Assembly: GCF_002351485.1 (NCBI RefSeq)
Contig: NZ_NWMW01000001.1
Location: 186,001-250,000 of the forward strand
Origin: Sphingomonas spermidinifaciens
Lineage (GTDB): Bacteria > Pseudomonadota > Alphaproteobacteria > Sphingomonadales > Sphingomonadaceae
Direction of reading: 5' to 3'
Length of the DNA stretch: 64,000 bases
Under the pieces are notes generated by a model, which was not told where the DNA came from, did not search any database, and worked only from the letters and a program-made list of their open reading frames with translations. Position 1 is the stretch's first letter; every line of letters begins with the position of its first letter. A program made the position numbers and the translations under genes. Below are positions 17,718 to 26,917 of this stretch, one piece after another.

Positions 17718-18950
17718 TTAGCCCGCCCGGCTCACGAACCGCTCGTGATCCTCCGGCGCCAATCGAACCTCATAATGCGCGCCGTCATCGGCCATCCAGT
17801 GGTCGAGCACTTCGCCATGCTGGTGCAGCCATGCCGCCCCCGCCCCGTCGGCCGGGTCGAGCGTCAGCATGAAGCGGCGGTGTCCCGCCGTCAGCCGCGC
17901 CGCTGCCGCCGCGATCAGCTCGTCCACCCCCTCCCCGGTCAGCGCGGAGATCGCCACGACGTCGGCGCGCGCCGCCGCATCGGCGATCACCCCGTCGCGG
18001 CGATCGTCCTCAAGCGCGTCGAGCTTGTTCCACGCCTCGATCCGCGGCGTTTCGGGATCGACGCCAATCTCGCCCAGCACCGCTTCGACGTCATGGCGCT
18101 GCGCCTCGCTGTCAGGGTGCGCGATGTCGCGGACGTGGATCAGGAGGTCGGCCGACACCACCTCCTCCAGCGTTGCCTTGAAGGCGGCGACCAGCTGCGT
18201 CGGCAGGTCGGAGACGAAGCCCACCGTGTCCGACAGGATCGCCTTGTCGATGCCCGGCAGCGAAATCTGACGCAGCGTCGGGTCGAGCGTCGCGAACAGC
18301 AGGTTTTCTGCCATCACCCCCGCCCCGGTCAGGCGGTTGAACAGCGTCGATTTGCCCGCATTGGTATAGCCGACCAGCGCCACGACCGGCCACGGCGCGC
18401 GCTGGCGCCGGTCGCGATGGAGCGTGCGCGTGCGGCTGACCTGATCGAGCTCACGGCGCAGGCGCGCCATGCGGTCGCGGATCATCCGCCGGTCGGCCTC
18501 GATCTGCGTCTCGCCGGGGCCGCCGAGGAAGCCGAAGCCGCCGCGTTGCCGCTCGAGGTGAGTCCAGCTGCGCACGAGGCGCGAGGACTGATAATCGAGA
18601 TGCGCGAGCTCGACCTGCAACCGCCCCTCGGCCGTCCGAGCGCGCTCGCCGAAAATTTCGAGGATCAGGCCGGTCCGGTCGATGACCTTGCAGCCGAGCC
18701 CGGTTTCGAGGTTCCGCTGCTGCACCGGCGAAAGCGCCGCGTCGAACACGGCCAGGCTCGCGCCCAGCGCCTCGACCCGCTCGTGCAGGCTCTCGACCTG
18801 GCCGCCACCGATCAGCGTCGCGGGTCGCGGTTGCCGGACGCGCAGGCCGACGCGCTCGACCACCTCGACACCGATCGCCGCGGCAAGGCCCGCCGTCTCC
18901 TCCAGTCGCGCGTCGACCTCGCGGCTCGCGCCGCCCTGGTCGGGCAACAC
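17718..18950 (-). CDS. hflX: GTPase HflX (ribosome rescue/heat-shock GTPase)
   Basis: The frame gives 410 residues from GTG 18950: N-terminal HflX domain with TLIGGGQVE and LSPVQQRNLE, coiled coil with GFLGGPGETQIEADRR, then the G domain with GYTNAGKSTLFNRLT (G1), DTVGFV (G3) and NKLD (G4). The frame is open further upstream, reading FDRDAEEFARGARAIVV before that GTG. This looks like the missing first strand, and a CTG at 19008-19010 overlaps the hfq stop (CTGA), so the true protein may have 430 residues. Last gene of the dusB-ntr-hfq cluster. It binds the 50S subunit and splits stalled ribosomes in the cytoplasm. Confidence 0.95.
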   Translation of the reverse strand: MLPDQGGASREVDARLEETAGLAAAIGVEVVERVGLRVRQPRPATLIGGGQVESLHERVEALGASLAVFDAALSPVQQRNLETGLGCKVIDRTGLILEIFGERARTAEGRLQVELAHLDYQSSRLVRSWTHLERQRGGFGFLGGPGETQIEADRRMIRDRMARLRRELDQVSRTRTLHRDRRQRAPWPVVALVGYTNAGKSTLFNRLTGAGVMAENLLFATLDPTLRQISLPGIDKAILSDTVGFVSDLPTQLVAAFKATLEEVVSADLLIHVRDIAHPDSEAQRHDVEAVLGEIGVDPETPRIEAWNKLDALEDDRRDGVIADAAARADVVAISALTGEGVDELIAAAAARLTAGHRRFMLTLDPADGAGAAWLHQHGEVLDHWMADDGAHYEVRLAPEDHERFVSRAG

Positions 18951-19006
18951 GACGATGGCGCGCGCGCCGCGGGCGAACTCCTCGGCGTCGCGATCGAATC
19001 CGGTAC

Positions 19007-19498
19007 TCAGGCTGCGTCCCCCTGTGCCTGTTCTTCGGCAAGATTCAGCGGGTTCGCGGGCTGGATCGTCGACACGGCGTGCTTGTAGACGAGCTGCGAC
19101 ATGCCGTCGCGCTGGAGCAGCATGCAGAACAGGTCGAACGCGGCGATCTGGCCCTGCAGCATCACGCCGTTGACGAGGAACATCGTCACATGCTCCTGCT
19201 GGCGGCGCACGGCGCTCAGGAAAATTTCCTGCAAGACCGGGTTCTTGCTGCCGTTATCCGACACGCTGTCAATGATGGGCGACAAGTCGACATTGCCCGT
19301 CGGCATGATCGTCGAGATCGCGTGCTTGTAGATCAGCTGCGACTGGCCGTCACGGCGCAGCAGGACCGAGAAATTGTCGAACCAGGTGACGATCCCCTGA
19401 AGCTTGACGCCCTTGACGAGGAACATCGTCACCGGCGTCTTCGCGCGGCGCAGGGCGTTGAGGAACTGGTCCTGGAGCGAGGTCTGCTTGTCGGCCAT
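19007..19498 (-). CDS. hfq: RNA chaperone Hfq with two tandem Sm domains
   Basis: 163 residues, about twice a normal Hfq core. The first Sm domain (about residues 6-68) reads [30 protein letters not shown] and YKHAISTI. The second (about 87-150) reads [30 protein letters not shown] and YKHAVSTI. Both keep the Sm1 Gly/Asp pattern and the YKH proximal-face motif; a linker with [10 protein letters not shown] joins them, and a short acidic tail follows. Six Sm units could be supplied by three chains, giving a pseudo-hexamer with two kinds of faces. It is encoded 127 bases after ntrX; small hairpins (19594-19612, 19614-19627) lie in that gap. It mediates sRNA-mRNA pairing. Confidence 0.95.
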   Translation of the reverse strand: MADKQTSLQDQFLNALRRAKTPVTMFLVKGVKLQGIVTWFDNFSVLLRRDGQSQLIYKHAISTIMPTGNVDLSPIIDSVSDNGSKNPVLQEIFLSAVRRQQEHVTMFLVNGVMLQGQIAAFDLFCMLLQRDGMSQLVYKHAVSTIQPANPLNLAEEQAQGDAA

Positions 19499-19625
19499 CG
19501 GTCGATCCCTTGTTCTTGGCGGGGTTTGCCCGCTGCGCGCCGCTTCGTGCGACGTCGGTCGCGCGCCACCGTGGCGTGCGCCGCCAAGGTAGGGACGATT
19601 GCCGCGATCGTCCAGCCGCGAGCGG

Positions 19626-21002
19626 CTAGTCCTCGCGCGTCTCGGTGATGCCGAGCAACTTCAGTTTGCGGTGCAGCGCCGAGCGTTCCATGCCGATGAA
19701 GCTCGCCGTTCGGCTGATATTGCCCGAGAAGCGGCGGATCTGGACGCGCAGATACTCCCGCTCGAACGTCTCGCGCGCTTCGCGCAGCGGCGTGCCCATG
19801 ATCGCGCTTGCGCCCAGCCCGCTCGCATCGCGGCCGGTCTGGAGCACCTCGGGGGGCAAGAGGTCGAGGTCGATGCGGCCGATCCGGTCGCCGGGCGCCA
19901 GGATCACCGTGCGCTCGACGACGTTGCGCAGCTGGCGGACGTTGCCCGGCCATTCATAGCTCTGCAGCGCGACCATCGCATCGGGTGCGACCTCGGGCGT
20001 GGGCACGCGGCGGTCGGTGGCATAGCGCGCGACGAAATGCTCGACGAGCGGCGGAATGTCCTCGCGGCGGTCGGCGATCGGCGGGATGACGACGGGGACG
20101 ACGTTGAGCCGGTAATAGAGATCCTCGCGGAACCGCCCCTCCCCGATCTCGACCATCAGGTCGCGGGCGGTGGCGGAGACGACGCGGACATCGACCTTGA
20201 CGACGCGCGTGCCGCCGACACGGGTAAAGCTCTGATCGGTCAGCACGCGCAGGATCCGGGCCTGCGTCGCGACCGGCATGTCGGCGATCTCGTCGAGGAA
20301 CAAAGTGCCGCCATGCGCCTGTTCGAGCAGGCCCGGCCGCACAAGGTCGCCCGCTTCCTCGACGCCGAACAGCTCCTCTTCGACGCGCTCGGGCGTCATT
20401 CGCGCGGCGCTCACGATGACGAAGGGCGCCGTCGCGCGCTGGCTCCAGGCGTGCAGCAGGCGGGCGGCGACTTCCTTGCCCACCCCCGGACCGCCCGAGA
20501 TCAGCACCCGGCTGCCCGTCTGCGCCACGCGTTTCAGCGTCGCGCGGACGGTGTTGATCGCGGCCGAGCTGCCGGTGAGGTCGGTGTCGCGCCCGGCACT
20601 TGCGCGCAGATCCTCGACCTCCTGACGCAGGCGCTCGGTCTCGGTCGCGCGCTTGACGAGGAGAAGCAGGCGCTCGGCTTCGAACGGCTTCTCGATGAAG
20701 TCCGACGCGCCGCGCCGGATCGCCGCCACCGCGGTGTCGAGATTGCCATGGCCCGAGATTACCAGCACCGGCAGCGACGGGTCGCGCCGCTTGATCTCCT
20801 CGAGCAGTTCGAGCCCGTCTAGGCGTGAGCCGTGCAGCCACACGTCGAGCAGGACAAGGCTCGGCCGGCGCGTCGCGATCGCTTCCAGCGCGGCGTCGCT
20901 GTCGCCCGCCGAGCGCGTGTCATAGCCTTCGTCCTCGAGCACGCCGGCCACCAGCTCGCGAATGTCGCGTTCGTCATCGACGACGAGAATGTCGAGGGTC
21001 AT
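19626..21002 (-). CDS. ntrX: Nitrogen/redox response regulator NtrX (AAA+ type)
   Basis: 458 residues: receiver domain with phospho-acceptor Asp53 ([10 protein letters not shown]) and Lys in [10 protein letters not shown]+ domain with a Walker A-like [17 protein letters not shown] and Walker [13 protein letters not shown]-terminal Fis-type helix-turn-helix ([22 protein letters not shown]). The GAFTGA loop needed to contact sigma-54 is absent: [15 protein letters not shown] stands in its place, as is known for NtrX. It therefore probably controls sigma-70 promoters. The ATG overlaps the ntrY stop (ATGA). Confidence 0.95.
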   Translation of the reverse strand: MTLDILVVDDERDIRELVAGVLEDEGYDTRSAGDSDAALEAIATRRPSLVLLDVWLHGSRLDGLELLEEIKRRDPSLPVLVISGHGNLDTAVAAIRRGASDFIEKPFEAERLLLLVKRATETERLRQEVEDLRASAGRDTDLTGSSAAINTVRATLKRVAQTGSRVLISGGPGVGKEVAARLLHAWSQRATAPFVIVSAARMTPERVEEELFGVEEAGDLVRPGLLEQAHGGTLFLDEIADMPVATQARILRVLTDQSFTRVGGTRVVKVDVRVVSATARDLMVEIGEGRFREDLYYRLNVVPVVIPPIADRREDIPPLVEHFVARYATDRRVPTPEVAPDAMVALQSYEWPGNVRQLRNVVERTVILAPGDRIGRIDLDLLPPEVLQTGRDASGLGASAIMGTPLREARETFEREYLRVQIRRFSGNISRTASFIGMERSALHRKLKLLGITETRED

Positions 21003-23269
21003 GAATTAGGGTTCCGGGTCCGGGTGAGCATGTGAAGGCGGTCGTCGTCCGTGGAGGCGGGCGTCGCCTCGGCATCCTCGGGCACCGCCAGCGGTTCGAG
21101 CGCGCGTGCGTCGAAAGCGAGCGTCACGATCGTGCCACCACCGGGCCGATCGGCGAAGCTCACTGCGCCCAGATGCTCCTCGGCAATCTTCTTGACGATC
21201 GCGAGGCCGAGGCCCGTGCCGCGGCTGCGTGTCGTCATATAGGGCTCGACGATGCGATCACGCTCGAGCGGCAGGCCGACGCCGTTGTCGGCGACCGACA
21301 GCGTGACGCGGCCGTTCGACTTGGCAAGCGTCATCACGATCTCGCCCTGCGGCAGGTTATCGGCGGCCGGGCGCGCCTCAATCGCCTCGGCGGCGTTCTT
21401 GATGACGTTGGTCAAGGCCTGGCCGATCTGCCGCCGGTCGCAGACGAGGCTGACCGGCGCGTCGGGATCGGTATCGAGGCGGAACGCGATGCCGGGATGC
21501 CCAACCTCGTGCAGGAACATCGCCTGGCGGGCGATATCGACCAGTGACTCGCGCCGGAACACGGGCTTGGGCATCCGCGCGAAGGATGAGAACTCATCGA
21601 CCATGCGGCGCAGATCGCCGACCTGCCGGACGATGGTCTCGGTCAGCCGCGAGAAAGTCGTGTCGGACGGTTCGATACTCTTGCCGTACCGGCGCTGGAG
21701 CCGCTCGGCGGCGAGCTGGATCGGGGTAAGCGGGTTCTTGATCTCGTGCGCGATGCGCCGGGCAACGTCGGCCCAGGCGGCGCGGCGCTGGTCGGCCAGC
21801 TGCTGAGTGATGTCGTCGAAGGTCAGGATCGGACCGGCGGCGTCCCTCGTGATCTTGACCGCGAGCGTCCGGGCCTCGCCGCCGCGCGCGACCTGGACCA
21901 CAGCCTCGCGCTGGTCACTGGCGAGCAGCGCGTCGAGTTCGGGCGCGACCTCGGTCAGCGGGCGGCCGATCGCATCGTCCTCCCCGATCTCGAGGAGGTG
22001 CGCGGCCGAGCTGTTGATGAGGCGGACCGTCCGCTCGGCACCGATCGACACGATGCCTGCCGATACGCCCGACATCACCGCCTCGATGAGCGCGCGACGA
22101 CCCTCCGATTCGGCGTTCGCGGCGACCAGTGCGCCGGTCTGCTCCTTCAACCGCTCGGTCATGGTGTTGAACGCGCTGGCCAGCGTGCCGACTTCGTCCA
22201 TCCGCTTGGGCTGGCTGACACGCGCGTCGAAATTGCCGCCGGCGACGCCGCGCGCGGCATCGACCAGGTCGTTGACCGGGCGCACGAGCCGGTCGGCGAT
22301 GGCCAGTGCCGCGAACACTGCGAGGCCGACGATGAACAGCGAGATGCCGAGAAGCGCCAGATTGAACCTCAACTGCAGCGAACGTGACCGCTCGCGCAGC
22401 GCCCGATAATCGGCGACCACTCCCTCCGCGCGCTGCTTTCGCTCCATCAGTTCGCGCGCGCCGACCACGCGGCTCGAGGCAACGAGGTATCGCGTGCCCG
22501 GCACCGGCGCGATTGACTGGATGCGTTCGCCGCTGACGATCACGACGCTGGGCCTGCCGGCCAGCACCGCCCTGGCGTCGGCGACGCTTAGACTGCTTGC
22601 GAGGCCGCGCTCATAGGGGTCGAGTAGCGCATAGGTCAGGACCTCGCCGTCGGGCGCCAGGGTAAAGACGATCGACTCGGCCAGGCTGCGCTGGAAGACG
22701 CTCTGCTCGAACGTGGCGATGAACTCGGGCGTGTCGAACGGATATCCCGCGGCCAGCACGCGCTGGATATCCTTGCCGAGCGCGATGTTCTCCCCGTCGA
22801 TCCACCGCGTCATTTCGCGATAGGATTCGTCGGCGAGCGTCGCGGCACGCTCGATCATGTCCTTGGCGCGGTCGGAATACCAGAATTCGACGCCGTACTG
22901 GAACAGCATCGACGCGACGATGGTTACGAGGATCATCGGCACGCTGGCAAGGACGGAGAACAGCGCGACGAGGCGGACGTGCAGTCGCCCCTGCCCCCCC
23001 GCCGCCGACGCCATCGCGCGCTTGATCGCAATGCGCCGCCCGATCAGCACCAGCAGTGCGACTGCGGGCACGAGGTTGGCGACCATCAGCAGCGCGACCA
23101 GCGGTGGTGTCAGCGGCCGCGGCGATGTCGGGTCTGCGGTGATGATGAAATAGGTGGCGATGCCGATCGCGACCGCCGCGGCGAGCACGCCAAGCTCGAT
23201 CAGCGGCGTTACGCTCAGCCGTCGGCGCGGCTCGGAACTCAGCATGTCGGGAACGGCAATAGCCTCCAT
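20999..23269 (-). CDS. ntrY: Sensor histidine kinase NtrY
   Basis: 756 residues from ATG 23269 (an open frame begins with GTG at 23308). Three N-terminal transmembrane segments are followed by a periplasmic region with a dCache-like sensor stretch, a fourth helix (LALLGISLFIVGLAVFAALAIA), HAMP (RLVRPVNDLVDAARGVAGG), PAS, then DHp with [13 protein letters not shown] (phospho-His) and a HATPase with N, G1 (DNGVGLP) and G2 (GTGLGLAIVKKI) boxes. It phosphorylates NtrX and has been linked to nitrogen and redox control. The 60-base gap to ntrC suggests the same transcript. Confidence 0.95.
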   Translation of the reverse strand: MEAIAVPDMLSSEPRRRLSVTPLIELGVLAAAVAIGIATYFIITADPTSPRPLTPPLVALLMVANLVPAVALLVLIGRRIAIKRAMASAAGGQGRLHVRLVALFSVLASVPMILVTIVASMLFQYGVEFWYSDRAKDMIERAATLADESYREMTRWIDGENIALGKDIQRVLAAGYPFDTPEFIATFEQSVFQRSLAESIVFTLAPDGEVLTYALLDPYERGLASSLSVADARAVLAGRPSVVIVSGERIQSIAPVPGTRYLVASSRVVGARELMERKQRAEGVVADYRALRERSRSLQLRFNLALLGISLFIVGLAVFAALAIADRLVRPVNDLVDAARGVAGGNFDARVSQPKRMDEVGTLASAFNTMTERLKEQTGALVAANAESEGRRALIEAVMSGVSAGIVSIGAERTVRLINSSAAHLLEIGEDDAIGRPLTEVAPELDALLASDQREAVVQVARGGEARTLAVKITRDAAGPILTFDDITQQLADQRRAAWADVARRIAHEIKNPLTPIQLAAERLQRRYGKSIEPSDTTFSRLTETIVRQVGDLRRMVDEFSSFARMPKPVFRRESLVDIARQAMFLHEVGHPGIAFRLDTDPDAPVSLVCDRRQIGQALTNVIKNAAEAIEARPAADNLPQGEIVMTLAKSNGRVTLSVADNGVGLPLERDRIVEPYMTTRSRGTGLGLAIVKKIAEEHLGAVSFADRPGGGTIVTLAFDARALEPLAVPEDAEATPASTDDDRLHMLTRTRNPNS

Positions 23270-23329
23270 CGTTGCAAGCGTACAACATCGCCGTGGCAGA
23301 GAAAACACATAGTTTGGTTCATCTGATCG

Positions 23330-24778
23330 CTACACGCCCACGCTTCGCCGTGAGGTGTCGATGCCGAGTGTGTCGAGCCGCTTGCGCAGGGTGTTGCGAT
23401 TGATGCCGAGAATGCGGGCGGCGCGAAGCTGGTTCTGGCCGCAGCGCGCGAGCACCGCCTCGATCAGCGGCCGCTCGACCTCGGCGATGATCCGCTCGTA
23501 GAGGCTGCCGTCCTCGAACGCCTGCGGCATCTCGCGCGCCAGTCGTTCGAGGCGGGCGGCGACTGCAGCCGAAAGGTCGGGATCGGTCTCCGCGCCGACC
23601 ATGGGCGGCCCGCCCTTGCCCAGATTGGCCCGGATCTCATCGGCGTCGATCGTCGCATCGCGCCCGAGCGCGGCGGCGCGGCGCATCAGATTCTCGAGCT
23701 CGCGGACATTGCCTGGCCAGTCATGGCTCTCGAGCAGCGCCAGTGCGCCCTTGTCGATGCCCTTGCGCGGCAGCCCGCTCTCGGCCGCGCGATCGAGGAA
23801 ATGGCGCGCCAGCAGCCCGACGTCCTGCCGCCGCTCCCGAAGCGGCGGCAGGCTGATCGGCACGACGTTGAGGCGGTAGAACAGGTCCTCGCGAAACGCG
23901 CCCTGCGCGACCGAGGCGGTCAGGTCCTTGTTGGTCGCCGCGACGATGCGCACGTCCGCGCGGATCGTCCGTGCGCCGCCGACGGTGGTGAACTCGCCCG
24001 ACTGGAGCACGCGCAAGAGCCGGGTCTGCGCCTCCATCGGCATGTCGCCGATCTCGTCGAGGAACAACGTTCCTCCCGCCGCCTGCTCGAACCGGCCTGC
24101 CATCCGGGCCGCAGCACCGGTAAACGCGCCGCGCTCGTGCCCGAACAATTCTGCCTCGATCAGTTCGCGCGGGATCGCCGCCATGTTGATCGCGACGAAA
24201 GGCGCGGCGCTGCGCGGGCCAAGCTCGTGGATCGCGCGCGCGACCAGTTCCTTGCCCGTTCCCGATTCCCCCGAGACGAGCACGGTGAGGTCCGTCGCGA
24301 CGACGCGCGCGATGATACGATAGACTTCCTGCATCGCCGGCGAACGACCGATGAGCAGCCCCCCGCCCTCCTCCGCCGGCCCCAGGTCGGCCGGGCGAGC
24401 GGCGCTCCGGGCAAGCGCCCCCTGCACTGCGTCGGCGAGGGCCGCGAGGTCGAAGGGCTTGGGCAGATAATCGAACGCCCCCGCCTCGGTCGCGCGAACG
24501 GCGGTGGTCAGCGTGTTCTGCGCCGACAGGACGATGACGGGAAGGCCGGGAAAGTCGCGCGTCAGTGACGTCACGACGTCAAGCCCGTTGCCGTCCGGCA
24601 GGATCACGTCGGTGACGAGCACGTCGGGCAGCCCGCGCGCGATTTCGCCGCGAAGCTGGGCGAGGCTGGCGACGGTATCGACCCGGTGCCCCGCGCGCCG
24701 GAGCGCCTGCGCGATGACCGTCCGGATCGCGGCATCGTCGTCGCAGACGAGGATGCTGCCGATCCGCCCCTCGCTCAT
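23330..24778 (-). CDS. ntrC: Nitrogen regulation response regulator NtrC (sigma-54 activator)
   Basis: 482 residues from ATG 24778, which overlaps the ntrB stop. The receiver has CDDD and phospho-acceptor Asp57 (LVTDVILPDGNG). The AAA+ domain has Walker A GESGTGKE, an intact GAFTGA loop (ELFGHERGAFTGAAAR), Walker [14 protein letters not shown] and the arginine finger region FREDLFYRLNV. The Fis-like HTH closes it (NQLRAARILGINRNTLRKRL). Unlike NtrX next door, this one can drive sigma-54 promoters, classically nitrogen assimilation genes. Confidence 0.96.
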   Translation of the reverse strand: MSEGRIGSILVCDDDAAIRTVIAQALRRAGHRVDTVASLAQLRGEIARGLPDVLVTDVILPDGNGLDVVTSLTRDFPGLPVIVLSAQNTLTTAVRATEAGAFDYLPKPFDLAALADAVQGALARSAARPADLGPAEEGGGLLIGRSPAMQEVYRIIARVVATDLTVLVSGESGTGKELVARAIHELGPRSAAPFVAINMAAIPRELIEAELFGHERGAFTGAAARMAGRFEQAAGGTLFLDEIGDMPMEAQTRLLRVLQSGEFTTVGGARTIRADVRIVAATNKDLTASVAQGAFREDLFYRLNVVPISLPPLRERRQDVGLLARHFLDRAAESGLPRKGIDKGALALLESHDWPGNVRELENLMRRAAALGRDATIDADEIRANLGKGGPPMVGAETDPDLSAAVAARLERLAREMPQAFEDGSLYERIIAEVERPLIEAVLARCGQNQLRAARILGINRNTLRKRLDTLGIDTSRRSVGV

Positions 24779-25851
24779 GCGTCCGCCCGCGGCAACAGGA
24801 TACGCAACACCGTCCATTCAGGCTCTCCCTCGCGCGCATAGGCGACGATCCCGCCCATGTCGCGCACCAGCTTGTCGACCAGCGGCAGGCCCAGCCCCTG
24901 CCCCTCGGGTTTGCCCGACACGAACGGCTCGAACAGATGTTCGGTGATGTCGATGGGCGCGCCGGGGCCGTTGTCGAGCACGCAGATCTCGATCGGCAGC
25001 TTCTGGCGCGGGCGGCCCGGCGCGGCACTCGCCGACATGCCGTGGCGATAGGCGGTGGCGATCTGTATCCGCGGATTGGGCCGCCCCGCCAGCGCCTCGG
25101 CCGCGTTTTTCATGAGGTTCAGGATCACCTGCAGAAACCGGTCTCCGTCGATCATGACGTCGGGCAACGACGGGTCGAACCGCTCCTCGATCGTCACGCC
25201 GCGCGCGAAGCCCGCCTGCGCCACGCGCTTGGCATGGGCGAGCAGCGGATAGATGTTGGCAGCCGCCAGCGCGGGGGGGCGCGTGTCGGTGAAGTCCTGC
25301 ATCCGGTCGATCAGCGCGGCGATGCGATCGACCTCTGTGGTGATGAGCTCGGTCAGCTCGCGCTCGCCGCCCGCATCGCCCAGCAGCTGCGCGGCGCCGC
25401 GGATGCCCGACAGCGGGTTCTTGATCTCGTGCGCCAGCATCGCCGCCGCGCCCATCGCCGCGCGCGCGCCGCCGCGGTCGCCGACGCCGTGCCGCCGTCC
25501 AGCCGACGCATCGTGCAGGCTGACCACGCGCCAGCCGCGCTCGGGCAGCAGCGCCTCGGTCATGTCGACGCGGATGCGGTGCCCCCGGCGCGTCACCAGC
25601 TCGGTATCGAGCAGCGCCAGTCCGCCGCGATCGCGATTGCGGACATAATCCTCGGGCAGATCGAGCACCTGGGTTACTCCCAGCCCGCGCATCGACCGCT
25701 CCGACTGGTTGAGGAGCAGCTCGCACGCGCCATTGGCGAAGACGATGCAGTCGCCCGGATCGAGCACGAGCACCGCCACGGGCAGCGCCGCGAACAGCTC
25801 GGCCGCGCTCGGCCCCTCCGCCTCGGTCAGGCCGCCGCGCGCGAACGCCAC
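24775..25851 (-). CDS. ntrB: Nitrogen regulation histidine kinase NtrB
   Basis: 358 residues from GTG 25851. PAS domain ([32 protein letters not shown]), DHp with [20 protein letters not shown] carrying the phospho-His, and a HATPase domain with [20 protein letters not shown] and [13 protein letters not shown] boxes. No transmembrane segment, so it is a cytoplasmic GlnB-controlled sensor as usual. It overlaps the end of dusB by 25 bases from this GTG; a CTG exactly at the dusB stop (CTGA, 25827-25830) is an alternative start, 7 codons shorter. Confidence 0.93.
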   Translation of the reverse strand: MAFARGGLTEAEGPSAAELFAALPVAVLVLDPGDCIVFANGACELLLNQSERSMRGLGVTQVLDLPEDYVRNRDRGGLALLDTELVTRRGHRIRVDMTEALLPERGWRVVSLHDASAGRRHGVGDRGGARAAMGAAAMLAHEIKNPLSGIRGAAQLLGDAGGERELTELITTEVDRIAALIDRMQDFTDTRPPALAAANIYPLLAHAKRVAQAGFARGVTIEERFDPSLPDVMIDGDRFLQVILNLMKNAAEALAGRPNPRIQIATAYRHGMSASAAPGRPRQKLPIEICVLDNGPGAPIDITEHLFEPFVSGKPEGQGLGLPLVDKLVRDMGGIVAYAREGEPEWTVLRILLPRADA

Positions 25852-26825
25852 GGCGCGTAGAAGTCGGCGAGCATCGCCTTCACGACCTTCGGGTCGGCGA
25901 TCTGGTTCACCTTGTTGCGGAACTCGGCCGAGCCGTGCAGCCCGCGCGTGTACCAGCCGATATGCTTGCGCGCCATGTTGACGCCGGTCTCGATCCCATA
26001 GTGCGACAGCATCATGTCGTAATGTTCGGCGATCAGCTCGTACTGCGCCTCCAGCGTTGGGTCGGCGACCTGCCGCCCGCTGGCGAAATGCGCCATCACC
26101 TGCCCGAGCAGCCACGGCTTGCCATAGGCACCGCGGCCTATCATCACGCCATCGGCGCCCGACTGCGCCAGCGCGGTCTCGGCATCCTCGATCGAACAGA
26201 TGTCGCCATTGACGATCACCGGCAGCTTGACCGCATCCTTGACGTTGCGGACGAACGCCCAGTCGGCGCTGCCCTTGTACATCTGGTTGCGAGTGCGCCC
26301 GTGGACAGTGATGAGCTGCGCGCCCAGGTCCTCGGCGATGCGGGCCAGCTCGGGCGCGTTCAGGCTCGAATGGTCCCAGCCCATCCGCATCTTCACGGTG
26401 ACCGGCACCTTCACCGCCCTCACCACCGCCTCGATCAGACTGGCGGCGAGCGGCAGGTCGCGCATCAGCGCCGAGCCGGCATCGCCGTTCACCACCTTCT
26501 TCACCGGGCAGCCCATGTTGATGTCGATGATCGCGGCGCCACGATCCTCGTTGAGCTTCGCCGCCTCGGCCATCTCCTTGGGCGAGCAGCCGGCGAGCTG
26601 CATCGACACCGGCTCCTCGACCGGATCCCACGCCGCCTTCTGCAGCGACTGCCGCGTCTCGCGGATCATCGCCTGACTGGCGATCATCTCGGTGACGTTC
26701 AGGCCCGATCCGAAGCGGCGCACCAGCTTTCGGAACGGCAGATCGGTGACGCCCGTCATCGGCGCGAGGATCACGGGACTGTCGATCCGCACCGGACCGA
26801 TCTGGATGGGCGCAAGCTGGGTCAT
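25827..26825 (-). CDS. dusB: tRNA-dihydrouridine synthase DusB
   Basis: 332 residues. FMN barrel with [15 protein letters not shown] at the start and the catalytic Cys in [37 protein letters not shown] and VIVNGDICS line the flavin site, followed by [18 protein letters not shown] and the C-terminal helical domain. It reduces uridines of tRNA D-loops. First gene of the ntr operon, the standard alphaproteobacterial order. A hairpin lies 5 bases before its ATG (see separate entry). Confidence 0.96.
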   Translation of the reverse strand: MTQLAPIQIGPVRIDSPVILAPMTGVTDLPFRKLVRRFGSGLNVTEMIASQAMIRETRQSLQKAAWDPVEEPVSMQLAGCSPKEMAEAAKLNEDRGAAIIDINMGCPVKKVVNGDAGSALMRDLPLAASLIEAVVRAVKVPVTVKMRMGWDHSSLNAPELARIAEDLGAQLITVHGRTRNQMYKGSADWAFVRNVKDAVKLPVIVNGDICSIEDAETALAQSGADGVMIGRGAYGKPWLLGQVMAHFASGRQVADPTLEAQYELIAEHYDMMLSHYGIETGVNMARKHIGWYTRGLHGSAEFRNKVNQIADPKVVKAMLADFYAPWRSRAAA

Positions 26826-26830
26826 CGGAA

Positions 26831-26849
26831 CTGCCTGAAAAACAGGCAG
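26831..26849 (-). promoter_or_regulatory. Hairpin directly before the dusB start codon
   Basis: CTGCCTG (26831-26837) and CAGGCAG (26843-26849) form a perfect 7-bp stem. On the transcript of dusB the loop is UUUUU and the stem ends 5 bases before the AUG, where a ribosome site should be. No Shine-Dalgarno sequence is visible elsewhere. It may limit dusB-ntr translation or mark a processed 5' end. Confidence 0.5.
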
Positions 26850-26917
26850 CCCCTAGCCGATGGGGCGATCGCTGGCAAGGCTGGCGAGCCGTGTCCGATT
26901 GGGCTAGTCGCCGGCCG

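Noticed and set aside
17145-19088. Long plus-strand open frame over mazG, hflX and hfq
   Set aside because: It is a shadow of those genes; the protein is a low-complexity Arg/Ser/Pro chain.
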